Assembly (NCBI RefSeq): GCF_027594745.1
Contig: NZ_CP110854.1
Span: forward strand, 930,001-994,000
Direction: 5' to 3'
DNA: 64,000 nucleotides
From: Saprospira grandis
Lineage (GTDB): Bacteria > Bacteroidota > Bacteroidia > Chitinophagales > Saprospiraceae
Program-made: the position numbers and the translations under genes
Notes under the pieces: model-generated
Seen by the model: only the letters and a program-made list of their open reading frames with translations
Told to the model about the DNA's origin: nothing
Database searches by the model: none
Shown: in pieces, positions 35,242-44,620 of the stretch
How the letters are laid out: every line of letters starts with the position of its first letter
Numbering within the stretch: position 1 is the first letter of the stretch

Positions 35242-37842
35242 CTATTTCAAACCAATAACTTTAAAGTCGGTCCGACGGTTAACCGCATGCTCTTTTGAGC
35301 TACATGGCACCCCATCCTTACATTTATTGAGCGGTAAAGTCTCTCCATAGCCCTTATATTTTAAGCGGAATTTGCTCACACCTTGCTCAATTAAGTAGTC
35401 ATAAACCGCCTTGGCCCGGCGCTCAGAAAGGTCCAGGTTCTTTTTGGCAGACCCTCTAGAATCGGTATGCGAACGTATCTCCACCGAAATTTTATTGGCC
35501 TTGAGAATACGCACAATCTCATTGAGTCCACGCATATCCCTTTTGTCCAATACAGCACTGTTGGTCGCATAGTTAATATTATCTACCTTGATAATATCGC
35601 CATATTTAAAGCCAGACTGCCCAATCACCTTAAATTCGGTCCGGCGATTGACTGCATGTTGTGCTTTGCTACAACGAACCCCATCCTTACAATGATTCAA
35701 AATTTCGGATTCGCCATAGCCCTTAGCCACTAAACGATTGGCCGGAATCCCCTTGGCCACCAAATAGTTTTTTACGGCATTGGCCCGCTGCTGCGATAAT
35801 CGCTGATTGTAGCTTTTAGAACCCGTGGCATCTGTATGCGAACCAATTTCTAATTTCACATGTGGATGGTCCTGCAATACTTTGAGCAACTCTTTCAAGC
35901 CCGGAGAGTTTTTGTCTACCGCCGTTTTATCATGCTCATAGTAAATATTGGCCACCTTGATGTAGTCCCCAATCGCATAATGCGATTTGCGCTCTGGCTT
36001 TCTCCGAGAAGAACCGCCTCCGCTAGAACGAGAAGAACTATTGCTCGTACTGGCTGTAATTCTGGGCCGATCTTGAGGGTTATCCATTTCAGCTACGGCA
36101 ATAGCTGGCATATACTCCTGTAAGTATTGCCCCGCATCCGAAATTCGGCCAATCACAATAAATTCTAATCGTCTATTGGCCCGATGCTTATCTTCCGAAC
36201 AGCGCACCCCATCCTTGCAATTATTGGCCAAGTACTTTTCTCCAAATCCTTGGTAGCGAATACGTTTTTTATCTACGCCCCGACTTACTAAGTACTCATA
36301 AGCTGCCTTGGCCCGCTTTTCTGCCAAAAGCAAATTGGCCCGATAACTTCCCTTAGAATCAGTATGCGCATAAATCTGTATGACCACCTCTTTTTGCCGC
36401 AAAAGATCCTGCACCAATTGGTCCAAGGTGTCATTCTTGATATTATCCAAACGCACCTCTTTAGGCTGATAAATATCGACCAAAATGAGTTTGTCGCCCG
36501 GCTTAAAGCGACGAGGTTCTCGGGCAGGCAAGGGCCGCTCTAACTTTAAGCGGTAAAGGTCCTCATGCCCCTGCCCTCCTGGGCGGTTAGAGCTAAAAAA
36601 GCCAAACTCTTTTTCTGCATCATAATAAAGAGAGAGCTCATCATAGGCCGTGTTTACATTAGGGCCTAAATTGGTCAGATTTCCCCATTTCACCCCATCT
36701 TCATAGCGTTCTACCGTAAAAAGGTCCAAACCACCATAGCCTGGCTGCCCATCCGAAGCAAAAAACAAACGGCCTTTGCTATCCAAAAAAGGATGCAACT
36801 CATGTCCTGCCGTATTTACGGCTGGCCCTAGGTTTTGGGGGCGGCCCCAGCCGTTTTTGGTCCGAAAAGATACATAGAGATCAAAGCCACCATAGCCACC
36901 TGGGCGGTTAGAAGCAAAATAAAGGGCCGAACCATCCTTATTAAAGCAAGCTTGGCCAGTAGAATAAGGCGTTTTATTATCTAAGGGAGAATTATGTTGA
37001 AAAAACTGCTCCTGACTATGGTCCCAACTATTCCATTTTTTCATTGGATAAAAATAGATGTCCATCATCAGACCAGATTCTGGAATGGGCCGCAGGCCAT
37101 CCATATAGTTATTAGAACTAATGGCCAGCCAATCCTCTCTGGGGCTGTAGGCCATGGGGGCATCATTAATGTCTTTAGTCGGCATTTTATGCAAGGGCTG
37201 CAACTGCCCTGTTGGCTGCCCCTGTTCATCTAGCGGCAAATAGTAGTATTGATTAAAGGCGTCATTGGTCCAAGAAGTTACGCCCTCCTTTTTTACGGCC
37301 ACCGATCTAGAGGAAGAGAACAACAATAAGCCATGATGCATCAAAGGCGCAAAATCAGCACTTTTGCTGTTAATGCCATCCAAGCTAAAGACTGAAAAAT
37401 AGGGTTGGCTACCGCTCTCTTTTTTAATAAAGTCAAGAGCGGCCAACTCGAGTTTTACTTCCTTGGCCCATTTAGCGGGCACCCTTTGCAAGTAACTACG
37501 AGCAGCATCCAACTGCTTTTTGGTCTTGAGTAGGCGGGCATAGGGCAAATAGTAATTCTCTTTACCCTCTGCGATTAAGATTCGTTTTTTATAATAGGCC
37601 AAGGCCTTATCCAACTCATTGCAAAGCGCATAAGACTCTGCCAACTGGGCCAATAGATCAGCCTCTTCTTTAGCCCCTTCTTCTAGGGCGGTTTCAAAAT
37701 GCAGAACCGCCTCTTTATAAAGTTTTTTCTGATAAAAATCTTGGGCCTTTTTCAAAGCTACACTTTGGGCCGACAGGCTTGTGCCTCCTAACAAAAGCCC
37801 AAAGCCCAAACTGAGCAAGAGCTTTTTTCCTATTCGCTGCAT
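35242..37842 (-). CDS. PorE-like TPR / PD40 propeller / triple OmpA-domain protein
   Basis: The protein has 866 residues. A signal peptide (1-25, ending SLSAQ) is followed by TPR-like helices (about 26-135), a PD40/WD40-like propeller (about 150-440; repeated YFASNRPGGYGGFDLYVSF-type strands) and three OmpA peptidoglycan-binding domains (about 445-566, 622-741, 745-866), separated by a Ser/Gly/Arg linker before the second. Each OmpA domain has HTDxxG and NRRxEF motifs and an inserted C-K-D-G-V-x-C pair that may form a disulphide. The layout resembles PorE-type proteins that anchor the T9SS to peptidoglycan, but those usually have one OmpA domain. An outer membrane or periplasmic location is inferred. 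Confidence 0.85.
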   Translation of the reverse strand: MQRIGKKLLLSLGFGLLLGGTSLSAQSVALKKAQDFYQKKLYKEAVLHFETALEEGAKEEADLLAQLAESYALCNELDKALAYYKKRILIAEGKENYYLPYARLLKTKKQLDAARSYLQRVPAKWAKEVKLELAALDFIKKESGSQPYFSVFSLDGINSKSADFAPLMHHGLLLFSSSRSVAVKKEGVTSWTNDAFNQYYYLPLDEQGQPTGQLQPLHKMPTKDINDAPMAYSPREDWLAISSNNYMDGLRPIPESGLMMDIYFYPMKKWNSWDHSQEQFFQHNSPLDNKTPYSTGQACFNKDGSALYFASNRPGGYGGFDLYVSFRTKNGWGRPQNLGPAVNTAGHELHPFLDSKGRLFFASDGQPGYGGLDLFTVERYEDGVKWGNLTNLGPNVNTAYDELSLYYDAEKEFGFFSSNRPGGQGHEDLYRLKLERPLPAREPRRFKPGDKLILVDIYQPKEVRLDNIKNDTLDQLVQDLLRQKEVVIQIYAHTDSKGSYRANLLLAEKRAKAAYEYLVSRGVDKKRIRYQGFGEKYLANNCKDGVRCSEDKHRANRRLEFIVIGRISDAGQYLQEYMPAIAVAEMDNPQDRPRITASTSNSSSRSSGGGSSRRKPERKSHYAIGDYIKVANIYYEHDKTAVDKNSPGLKELLKVLQDHPHVKLEIGSHTDATGSKSYNQRLSQQRANAVKNYLVAKGIPANRLVAKGYGESEILNHCKDGVRCSKAQHAVNRRTEFKVIGQSGFKYGDIIKVDNINYATNSAVLDKRDMRGLNEIVRILKANKISVEIRSHTDSRGSAKKNLDLSERRAKAVYDYLIEQGVSKFRLKYKGYGETLPLNKCKDGVPCSSKEHAVNRRTDFKVIGLK

Positions 37843-37963
37843 AGTTCTCGGATGAGTTCAATTTCTGAAATGAATGCTGCAAAGATAAGTTTTTCTTAGG
37901 GAACTCATTTAAAAACAACTCTTCTTGTGCGGGAAAGCTAAGTTTGTGTTTTTGGTCCTTAAT

Positions 37964-38100
37964 CGGCCGAAGGCCGAAACGGCTGAGGGATGGACAGCAG
38001 TGGCCGTTAGGCCAGACCAAGGCGGCTTTGCCGCCGCAGGGCCGAGCGAACAGCGAGCTGCGAAACAGCCCGACCCGAGCGAAGCGAGTGGGCAGCCCCA
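37964..38100 (+). repeat. Dispersed GC-rich modular repeat, copy 7
   Basis: It contains CGGCCGAAGGCCG, GGATGGACAGCAGTGGCC, AGACCAAGGCGG, GCCGCAGGGCCGAGCGAACA and the 3' stem CCCGACCCGAGCGAAGCGAG followed by TGGGCAGCCCC and an A run. The CTAGCGATGTGC box is altered to GAGGGATGGAC. Confidence 0.78.
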
Positions 38101-38286
38101 AAAAAATGTCACAAAACATTAATTTTCAAAATACTTTAGTTAAGCAAACAATATTTTGGGCAAAAAGAATACGATAAAACATAAAAACAGCCTAAAGTTT
38201 GTGGTTAAATAGATTATATTAAGACAGCTTATTTTTAAGTGACCTACTTAATGCTTCATTCACCTACTAATCAATTATTTAGTCTT

Positions 38287-41200
38287 ATGAAGAGCCCAGT
38301 TTCTAAGCCCATTCCCCACCCGCCCATCTACCCCATTGTAAAAAGTGTTCTTAGTTTAGACATCAAGCGGCCCGTACAAAGTATGATGGCTTTGGCAGAA
38401 AAATATGGTGGAATTTATCGCCTAGAAGTGCCCAACGACAGTCTAGTTATTGTGAGTGGTTTGGAGTATGTCCAAGAATTTTGCGATGAAAGTCGTTTTG
38501 ACAAAAAAGTATTTTCGGCCCTAGAAAAAGTGCGTGACCTTACTGGAGATGGGCTTTTTACGGCCCATACAGAAGAGCCCAACTGGGGGAAAGCCCACCG
38601 CATTTTGACCCCTGCTTTTGGTCCACATGCCATGCAAGATATGTTTGATAAAATGTATGATGTGGCCGAACAGCTTTGTGTCAAACTGCAGCGGCTTGGG
38701 CCTGATGAGCCCTTCAATGTTCCGGCAAATATGACGCGTTTGACCTTAGACACCATTGCCCTTTGTGCCTTTGACTACCGCTTTAACAGCTTTTACAAAA
38801 ACGAAATGCACCCCTTTGTGGAGGCCATGTTGTTTATTTTGCATGAGGCCAATCAGCATATGCGGCGCCTACCGATCATGAACCGTCTGATGTATAAAAC
38901 CAAGGAGCGTTATAATAAGGACATTCAATATATGTATACCGTGGCCCATAAAATTTTGGAGCAGAGAAGAAAGGCCGAGGAGGCCGAGCAGGTGGATGAT
39001 CTTTTGGGCCGTATGCTTGAGGGAGTTGACCCCGAAACTGGTGAAAAGCTGAGCGACCAGAATATCATCTACCAAATGGTCACTTTTCTGATTGCAGGAC
39101 ATGAAACGACCAGCAGCATGATGGCTTTTACCTTCTATGAAATGCTCAAGCAGCCGCATATTTTGGCCCGTGTTCAAGCCGAGGTGGATGAGGTAGTTGG
39201 TCAAGAAAAGCTGCAGTTTCATCATTTGAGCCAGCTCAAATATATGGATATGGTCATCAAGGAGTGTTTGCGCCTTTGGCCCATTGCATCGGGCTTTAAC
39301 CTTCGTTCCTTTAAAGATGAACAAGTGGGCGAATACCTGATTAAACCGACCGACTCCATTTTTATCTTTTTGCCCTCTTTGCATCGCGCTCCCATTTGGG
39401 GAGAAGATCCCAAGCTATTTAACCCCGAAAACTTTTCGCCAGAAAATGAAGCCAAAATTCCCCATTCGGCCTATCTCCCCTTTGGTAATGGCCGCCGCTC
39501 TTGTATTGGCCGCCCCTTTGCCTTTCAGGAAGCCAAACTGGCCATTGCGATGATTTTGCAGCGTTTTGATATTAGCTTGGCCGACCCCAATTATGAGCTA
39601 GTTTTAGATGAAACCCTGACCCTAAAACCCGATAACTACTTCCTCAAGTTTAAGAAACGGCCAGGCTTTAAGCCAGTAGAAAATGGCCCCAAAGTACCCG
39701 CCAGCCAAAGCCTAAAGTTAAAAGGCGGCAAACAGATTTATGTCCAAAACAAGCCCCTACTCTACCTCGCCTATGGCTCTAATATGGGCTCCTCGAAAAA
39801 GTTTATCCAACAACTAGCCGAAACAGCCAAAGTATTGGGCTACCAGCCTAGCGTGCATAGCCTCAACGAAGCCAAAGCATTAATGGCCCAAAATAAAGGG
39901 CATTATGTCATTATTACCGCATCTTATGAGGGGCAGCCCACCCATGATGCCGAAGACTTTGTCGATTGGATTATGGAACAGCCTGAAGGTAGTCTGAATC
40001 AGGTCCAATATAGCCTATTTGGTTGTGGAAACTCGGATTGGATCCATAGCTATCAGGCTGTTCCAAGAAAAATTGATGCCCAATTAAAACGCTTAGGCGC
40101 TCAGCCATTTTTGGCCCGTGGAGAAGGAAATGCCAAGCAAAACTTTTTTGCGTCTTTTAACCAATGGCATGATGAACTCTGGCCCGCCCTCGCCAAAAGC
40201 TTAGGACAAGATGCCATTAGTCCGATCAAGAAAAAGAGCTATAAGGTCCAGTTGCTACACGATTGGCATGCACAGACTTTGGGCGAAAATGATTTTGTTC
40301 GAGCTCAATTGCTGAGCAAAAAAGAATTGGTCCAACAAGATAGCCCCTTTGCTAGCTCCAAAATTGAGCTGCAAATTGAAGTCCCCGAAGGCCAAAGTTA
40401 TCAAACTGGCGGCTACATTGATATTCTGCCCCAAAACAGCCCCGCAACTATTCAACGGGTGTTGCGCCACTTTCAAATGCAACATGACCCCTATGTCAAA
40501 TTGGAGTCAGAAGAGCAATCTGTTGCCCTAAAGTTGCCTTTGGACCAACATATTCGCCTGACTGATTTGCTCAAGTATTATGTAGAACTACAACGGCCCG
40601 CAGGCAAAAAATGGCTAGAAGAAGTTTTGGCCCAAACCCGCTGTCCCTTTTCGGCCCAAGGCCTTCAACAGTTTATTGACCAGTATGAGAGCGAGGTTTT
40701 GCAGAAAAATCGAAGTTTGCTCAGTATCATCGAGCAGTTTCCTGGAGCAAAAATTGACCTTGGCCAATTTATTAGGGCGCTGCCCGCTATGCGCCCCAGA
40801 ACCTACTCTATTTCTTCTTCGGTTAAACAGTCTGCAGATAAGGCTAGCTTAGTAATATCTTGCATTAAGGGAGCTGCCTGGTCTGGACAAGGAGAATACC
40901 AAGGATTAGCCTCTGGCTATCTCAGCCAATTAGAAGAAGGCCAACTCCTTTGGCTCCGCTTTACCCCCAATTTACCCAACTTTCCCGCCCCCAAAAGCGA
41001 AGATAAACTCATTCTTATTGCCGCAGGTACGGGGATTGCTCCCTTTAGAGCCTTTATGCAAGAACGCAGCCTAGAGAAAAACCCAGAAAAAGCAGTATTT
41101 TTCTATGGTTGCCGAGCCAAAGAAGTAGATCAACTTTATGCAGAAGAGTTTGCGCAATGGGAAAAAGAAGGTTGGTTGGATTTACGTCCCGTTTACTCTA

Positions 41201-41454
41201 AAGCACCCGAAAAAGAAGGCCAAACTTATGTACAACACCGCCTTTGGGCCGATAGAGATGCCTTCTGGGCCGCTTGGAAAGCAGGGGCCAAAATCTATAT
41301 CTGTGGAGATGGCGAAGGCATGGCCCCCGCTGTCCGCCAATGCCTCATGGATATTTACCAAGAAAAGGCCCAAGCTACAGAAGCCCAAGCCCTAGATTGG
41401 TTGATGCAAATTGCCGGCAAGGACAAACGCTATTTTACCGATATTTTTAGCTAA
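38287..41454 (+). CDS. Self-sufficient cytochrome P450-reductase fusion (CYP102 type)
   Basis: From ATG 38287 (MKSPVSKPIPHPPIYPIV) the protein has 1055 residues; an ATG 48 bp upstream is possible. P450 domain about 1-455: AGHETTSSMM (I-helix acid-alcohol pair, about 271), KECLRLWP (ExxR helix) and PFGNGRRSCIGRPFAF with heme-ligand C406. The flavodoxin (FMN) domain begins LLYLAYGSNMGSS (about 494). Then comes the FAD/NADPH domain with RTYSISSS (about 837) and LILIAAGTGIAPFRAFMQER (about 915). This is the P450 BM3 layout: NADPH electrons pass through FAD and FMN to heme within one chain. Members usually hydroxylate fatty acids near the omega end, so the substrate here is inferred. It is soluble, single-gene, and followed by a terminator. 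Confidence 0.95.
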   Translation: MKSPVSKPIPHPPIYPIVKSVLSLDIKRPVQSMMALAEKYGGIYRLEVPNDSLVIVSGLEYVQEFCDESRFDKKVFSALEKVRDLTGDGLFTAHTEEPNWGKAHRILTPAFGPHAMQDMFDKMYDVAEQLCVKLQRLGPDEPFNVPANMTRLTLDTIALCAFDYRFNSFYKNEMHPFVEAMLFILHEANQHMRRLPIMNRLMYKTKERYNKDIQYMYTVAHKILEQRRKAEEAEQVDDLLGRMLEGVDPETGEKLSDQNIIYQMVTFLIAGHETTSSMMAFTFYEMLKQPHILARVQAEVDEVVGQEKLQFHHLSQLKYMDMVIKECLRLWPIASGFNLRSFKDEQVGEYLIKPTDSIFIFLPSLHRAPIWGEDPKLFNPENFSPENEAKIPHSAYLPFGNGRRSCIGRPFAFQEAKLAIAMILQRFDISLADPNYELVLDETLTLKPDNYFLKFKKRPGFKPVENGPKVPASQSLKLKGGKQIYVQNKPLLYLAYGSNMGSSKKFIQQLAETAKVLGYQPSVHSLNEAKALMAQNKGHYVIITASYEGQPTHDAEDFVDWIMEQPEGSLNQVQYSLFGCGNSDWIHSYQAVPRKIDAQLKRLGAQPFLARGEGNAKQNFFASFNQWHDELWPALAKSLGQDAISPIKKKSYKVQLLHDWHAQTLGENDFVRAQLLSKKELVQQDSPFASSKIELQIEVPEGQSYQTGGYIDILPQNSPATIQRVLRHFQMQHDPYVKLESEEQSVALKLPLDQHIRLTDLLKYYVELQRPAGKKWLEEVLAQTRCPFSAQGLQQFIDQYESEVLQKNRSLLSIIEQFPGAKIDLGQFIRALPAMRPRTYSISSSVKQSADKASLVISCIKGAAWSGQGEYQGLASGYLSQLEEGQLLWLRFTPNLPNFPAPKSEDKLILIAAGTGIAPFRAFMQERSLEKNPEKAVFFYGCRAKEVDQLYAEEFAQWEKEGWLDLRPVYSKAPEKEGQTYVQHRLWADRDAFWAAWKAGAKIYICGDGEGMAPAVRQCLMDIYQEKAQATEAQALDWLMQIAGKDKRYFTDIFS

Positions 41455-41477
41455 AAAATGGCGCTTATGGCCCATGA

Positions 41478-41508
41478 AAAGGCCCTGCAATTCCTTGCAG
41501 GGCCTTTT
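41478..41508 (+). terminator. Rho-independent terminator of the P450 gene
   Basis: AAGGCCCTGCAA and TTGCAGGGCCTT pair around TTCC, followed by a T run, 24 bp after the stop. Confidence 0.92.
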
Positions 41509-41519
41509 TGCGTTTTGCA

Positions 41520-41672
41520 GGGCGCAAAGCAGAGCCAGTTCGACGACCAACAGGAATATACAGCCCGACCCAAGCAATAATTTATGAGGGTTTCAACCCT
41601 CATTTTATATCGATTCGCAAAGCGATACGATCTTGCGGTGGGTTTTAACCTACCGAACTGGGTAGCCCCAAA
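41520..41672 (+). repeat. Degenerate modular repeat, copy 14, with nested triple-hairpin cassette B
   Basis: Fragments of the dispersed repeat (CAGTTCGACGACC, CAGCCCGACCC and, after the cassette, GGGTAGCCCCAAAAAAG) enclose a triple-hairpin cassette: ATGAGGGTTTCAACCCTCAT (41584-41603), TCGCAAAGCGA (about 41615-41625) and GGTGGGTTTTAACCTACC (about 41637-41654). The first hairpin is the exact reverse complement of the one at 33999-34018. The cassette sits where other copies have the 3' variable stem. Confidence 0.7.
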
Positions 41673-41734
41673 AAAGAAAGCTTTGCTCCATACAGCTAGA
41701 CAAAAAAGCCTATATTGGCGGCTAATTTTTGCTT

Positions 41735-42619
41735 ATGTATTTAGTTGCGGAACATCAGGTTCGGGAAGAACGGGCGGGAAGAGTCTATGATTATGCTCAA
41801 GGGTTATTTCCTTTGTTGCCTAGCCGAAAAAGTGTCAAAAAAGCGTTAGATAAGGGCCTTTTGAAGGTTAATGGGCAGGCCGTTGGCACGGGCTATTACT
41901 TGCAAGTAGGCGATGTTTTGGCCCTTTGGCAGCGGCCAGTCAACCAAAAAGAGCGAGAGTTGCCCCTAGAGGTGCATTATGAAGATGAGGATTTGGCGGT
42001 GGTCTACAAACCTGCGGGACTTGCCGTTTCGGGCTATCATAAACACAATTTTCAGCAGCGTTTTAGAGCGGGTTTGCAGCCTTCTTTGGCCGAAGATGCC
42101 CTGCCCTCTCCCCTGCCCGTGCATCGTTTGGATTTGCCGACTCAGGGCCTCTTATTGGTGGGCAAACGAGCTTCTTCCCTGCGTTTTTTGCAAGCCGCTT
42201 TTGCCCAAAGAAGCATTCAAAAAACCTATTTGGCCATTGTGATGGGAAGGCCGATACAAACCAAAGGGCGACTCGATAGTCCCGTAGATGGCAAAGCCGC
42301 CGAGACCGACTATCGCTTGCTTTGGAGCGTCCCTTCTTTGCGTTCTGGGCAATTGAGTTTGCTGGAACTACAGCCCAAAACAGGCCGAAAACACCAGCTG
42401 CGGAAGCAATTGGCCCAAATTGGCTGCCCTATTGTTGGCGATAAGCAATACGGACCAAAAGGAAAGACCCTTTTGCATAAGGGTCTTTTCTTGGCTGCTG
42501 TTGGTTTGGCCTTTGCCCATCCCACAGGCGGCCAAATTGAGCTTAGTATGCCCGCCCCCACTAAGTTTTTGCGCCTATTGGAACGAGAGCGTAAGCAATG
42601 GGAGAAATACCAACCTTAA
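41735..42619 (+). CDS. RluA-family pseudouridine synthase
   Basis: From ATG 41735 the protein has 294 residues. An S4-like RNA-binding segment opens it (SRKSVKKALDKGLLKVNG, LQVGDVL, about 35-70). The catalytic domain has VVYKPAGLAVSGYH and the signature HRLDLPTQGLLLVGK with catalytic Asp, then LLELQPKTGRKHQLRKQLA. It converts uridine to pseudouridine in rRNA or tRNA; the site is not predictable. The stop overlaps the stop of the convergent M42 peptidase (shared TTAA). Confidence 0.9.
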   Translation: MYLVAEHQVREERAGRVYDYAQGLFPLLPSRKSVKKALDKGLLKVNGQAVGTGYYLQVGDVLALWQRPVNQKERELPLEVHYEDEDLAVVYKPAGLAVSGYHKHNFQQRFRAGLQPSLAEDALPSPLPVHRLDLPTQGLLLVGKRASSLRFLQAAFAQRSIQKTYLAIVMGRPIQTKGRLDSPVDGKAAETDYRLLWSVPSLRSGQLSLLELQPKTGRKHQLRKQLAQIGCPIVGDKQYGPKGKTLLHKGLFLAAVGLAFAHPTGGQIELSMPAPTKFLRLLERERKQWEKYQP

Positions 42620-43680
42620 CGGAAGGACCAATCGTATTTAGAAATATTCAATAAGCACTGCTTGAGCAGCTGAATGCTTTGGTAAATATCCTCTTTATGA
42701 GCCATTTCTACAGTTTGATGCACATGTCGACAAGGAATAGAAATAGCCCCCGTAATGGCCCCAGACTTTCCATATAGCTGCAAACCACCCGTATCACTGC
42801 CCCCTCCGGTCAAGATTTCAGGCTGCCACGGAATTTCTGCCGCATCGGCTGTTTCTTTCATAAATTGAACCATGCGATAATCGCAAATACTCGATCCATC
42901 CATAATTTTAATGGCGGTCCCGGCACCCAAAGCCGTAATTTTTTCATGCGCCTGAGCCCCAGGTACATCAAAGGCAATGGTAACATCTAGACCCAGACCA
43001 AAATCGGGGTTAACGTTATGTGCGGCCACCCGAGCGCCACGCAAGCCCACCTCTTCTTGGACCGTAAAAACGCCATAAACATCATAATCGAGCTGCTCGT
43101 CTTTGAGCTCTCGCAAGCATTCGAGCAAAATGAAAACGGCCAAACGGTTGTCCAAAGACTTAGAATTGACACAATCGCCCATTTCAATCAACTCCCGCTC
43201 TCGACTAATAGGATCGCCAACCGATACGTACTTCTCCAGCTCTTCTTTGCTCATGCCCGTATCAATAAAATAATCCTTGATGCTCAAGTTTTTACCTCTT
43301 TCTGCTGCCGACATCAAATGGATGGGTTTGCTGCCCATTACCCCCACAATATCCTTTTTGCCATGCACAATTACCCGCTGCGAGCTCAGTGTTTTGGGGT
43401 CAAAACCACCCAAGGTATGAAAGCGCAAAAAACCGCCCTCCTCTATATGTGTGACAATAAATCCAATCTCATCTAAATGGGCCGCCACCATGATCTTTTT
43501 CTTGGGGCCCTCGGCAGTTCCCTTCCGAACCGCATACAAATTGCCCAAAGCATCCGTAAAACAGTCATCTACCAAATCCGTTACTTCCGATTCTACAAAC
43601 TGACGCAGGCGCTGCTCAAAACCAGGAGGCGCCGCCGTTTTACAAATTGTACTGAGCAAAGGGATATTTAGTTTCTCCAT
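42616..43680 (-). CDS. M42-family aminopeptidase (glutamyl aminopeptidase / FrvX type)
   Basis: The protein has 354 residues. Zinc ligands and catalytic residues lie in AAHLDEIGFIV, SKSLDNRLAV, TVQEEVGLRG and FGLGLDVTIAFD, with CRHVHQTVEM as the last metal His region. M42 enzymes are cytoplasmic dodecameric dinuclear metallopeptidases that trim N-terminal residues from peptides released by the proteasome or proteases. Length and motifs are normal. It runs convergently into the RluA gene, the stop codons overlapping by 4 bp with no terminator between them. Confidence 0.92.
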   Translation of the reverse strand: MEKLNIPLLSTICKTAAPPGFEQRLRQFVESEVTDLVDDCFTDALGNLYAVRKGTAEGPKKKIMVAAHLDEIGFIVTHIEEGGFLRFHTLGGFDPKTLSSQRVIVHGKKDIVGVMGSKPIHLMSAAERGKNLSIKDYFIDTGMSKEELEKYVSVGDPISRERELIEMGDCVNSKSLDNRLAVFILLECLRELKDEQLDYDVYGVFTVQEEVGLRGARVAAHNVNPDFGLGLDVTIAFDVPGAQAHEKITALGAGTAIKIMDGSSICDYRMVQFMKETADAAEIPWQPEILTGGGSDTGGLQLYGKSGAITGAISIPCRHVHQTVEMAHKEDIYQSIQLLKQCLLNISKYDWSFR

Positions 43681-43878
43681 ATTTTTATTATTTTTTTAAT
43701 GTTTTTGACTCTACACTTTTGGTTTTGACCTAGTTTTAAAGGAAAAGCCCCTAAGGCCCAAATGTAGGAAGATCTGTAAAAAATATACGCTATTATTGAA
43801 TAAGCGAGCAGCAAGCTACAATAAACTCATATAATAATAGTAAATTAAAGGCTCAAACAGGCAGTTATCCAACACCTT

Positions 43879-44298
43879 ATGAAAACGAGAAATCAAATAG
43901 ACCAATCTATCGATGATTTGCTGAACCGCATCGAGCAAGAGTGCCAGGAAGATCCCGACACCCTACTCAGCATTCATCCGGCCCACTATACCACCGAACA
44001 CCTCTTCCAACTGCGAGGGCGTTGGCAACAACGCAACCGAGAATATCAACGGCTGTCCAGAATTATCTTTGCCGCCGGCATCGCCTCTCCCACTTTTTTC
44101 GGCATCGGCATGCTCGGCTTTTGGTCTTGGGCCCTGCTCGGCCTCATTTTTCTGCCCATCGCCGCCACCGCCTTTATGTTTTTTCTGCTCGGTAGCATCT
44201 GGCTATCCGCAAAATATAAAAGTAGTGGCTACCAACAAGCTATCCTCAAAGCCATTGATGAAGAACTCAAGGAAAGAGGACAATTTCTAGATCACTAA
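43879..44298 (+). CDS. Small protein with two membrane segments, unknown
   Basis: The protein has 139 residues. A charged helical head (1-60: DQSIDDLLNRIEQECQEDPD) is followed by two hydrophobic segments (about 62-82 and 85-110, IIFAAGIASPTFFGIGMLGF and LLGLIFLPIAATAFMFFLLG) and a charged tail. I recognise no family. An inner-membrane hairpin with both termini in the cytoplasm is the simplest reading. It stands alone, followed at once by a dispersed repeat. Confidence 0.65.
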   Translation: MKTRNQIDQSIDDLLNRIEQECQEDPDTLLSIHPAHYTTEHLFQLRGRWQQRNREYQRLSRIIFAAGIASPTFFGIGMLGFWSWALLGLIFLPIAATAFMFFLLGSIWLSAKYKSSGYQQAILKAIDEELKERGQFLDH

Positions 44299-44301
44299 TT
44301 A

Positions 44302-44416
44302 GGGGCCTCCGCAGCAAGCTGCGGCGCTACGTTGCGGGGCTCGCAAGTCTGCTCGGCCCTGCGCTGCCAAAGGCAGCTTGGTCTGGCCTTCGGCCACCCC
44401 TCCACATCGCTAGGCC
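44302..44416 (-). repeat. Dispersed GC-rich modular repeat, copy 8
   Basis: It contains GGGGCCTCCGCAGCAAGCTG, GCTCGCAAGTCTGCTCGGCC, CTTGGTCTGGCC and CCACATCGCTAGGCC. The variable stem CCGCAGCAAGCTGCGG occupies the AGGCCCC-proximal position. Confidence 0.82.
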
Positions 44417-44480
44417 GGTCGCTTCGCTCCCCCCAAACCCAAGACAAAGGCAAAAAAGCTGGCAAGATTTCTCCAAAAAC

Positions 44481-44510
44481 TTGATTAAAAGAATATTTTG
44501 TCTATCTTTG
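44481..44510 (+). promoter_or_regulatory. Bacteroidota promoter of the L25 gene
   Basis: TTG (44481-44483) and TATCTTTG (44503-44510) match the -33 and TAnnTTTG -7 elements with a 19-bp spacer, about 110 bp upstream of the rplY start. Confidence 0.7.
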
Positions 44511-44620
44511 CAACACTTTTGTAAAGCAGAAAGAAAGCCAGTGAAGGCCAAATGGCGCACTAGCTTCTTTTATTTTTTATAGACAACGCTTAGTTATACT
44601 AATACAAATACGCATTTCTG

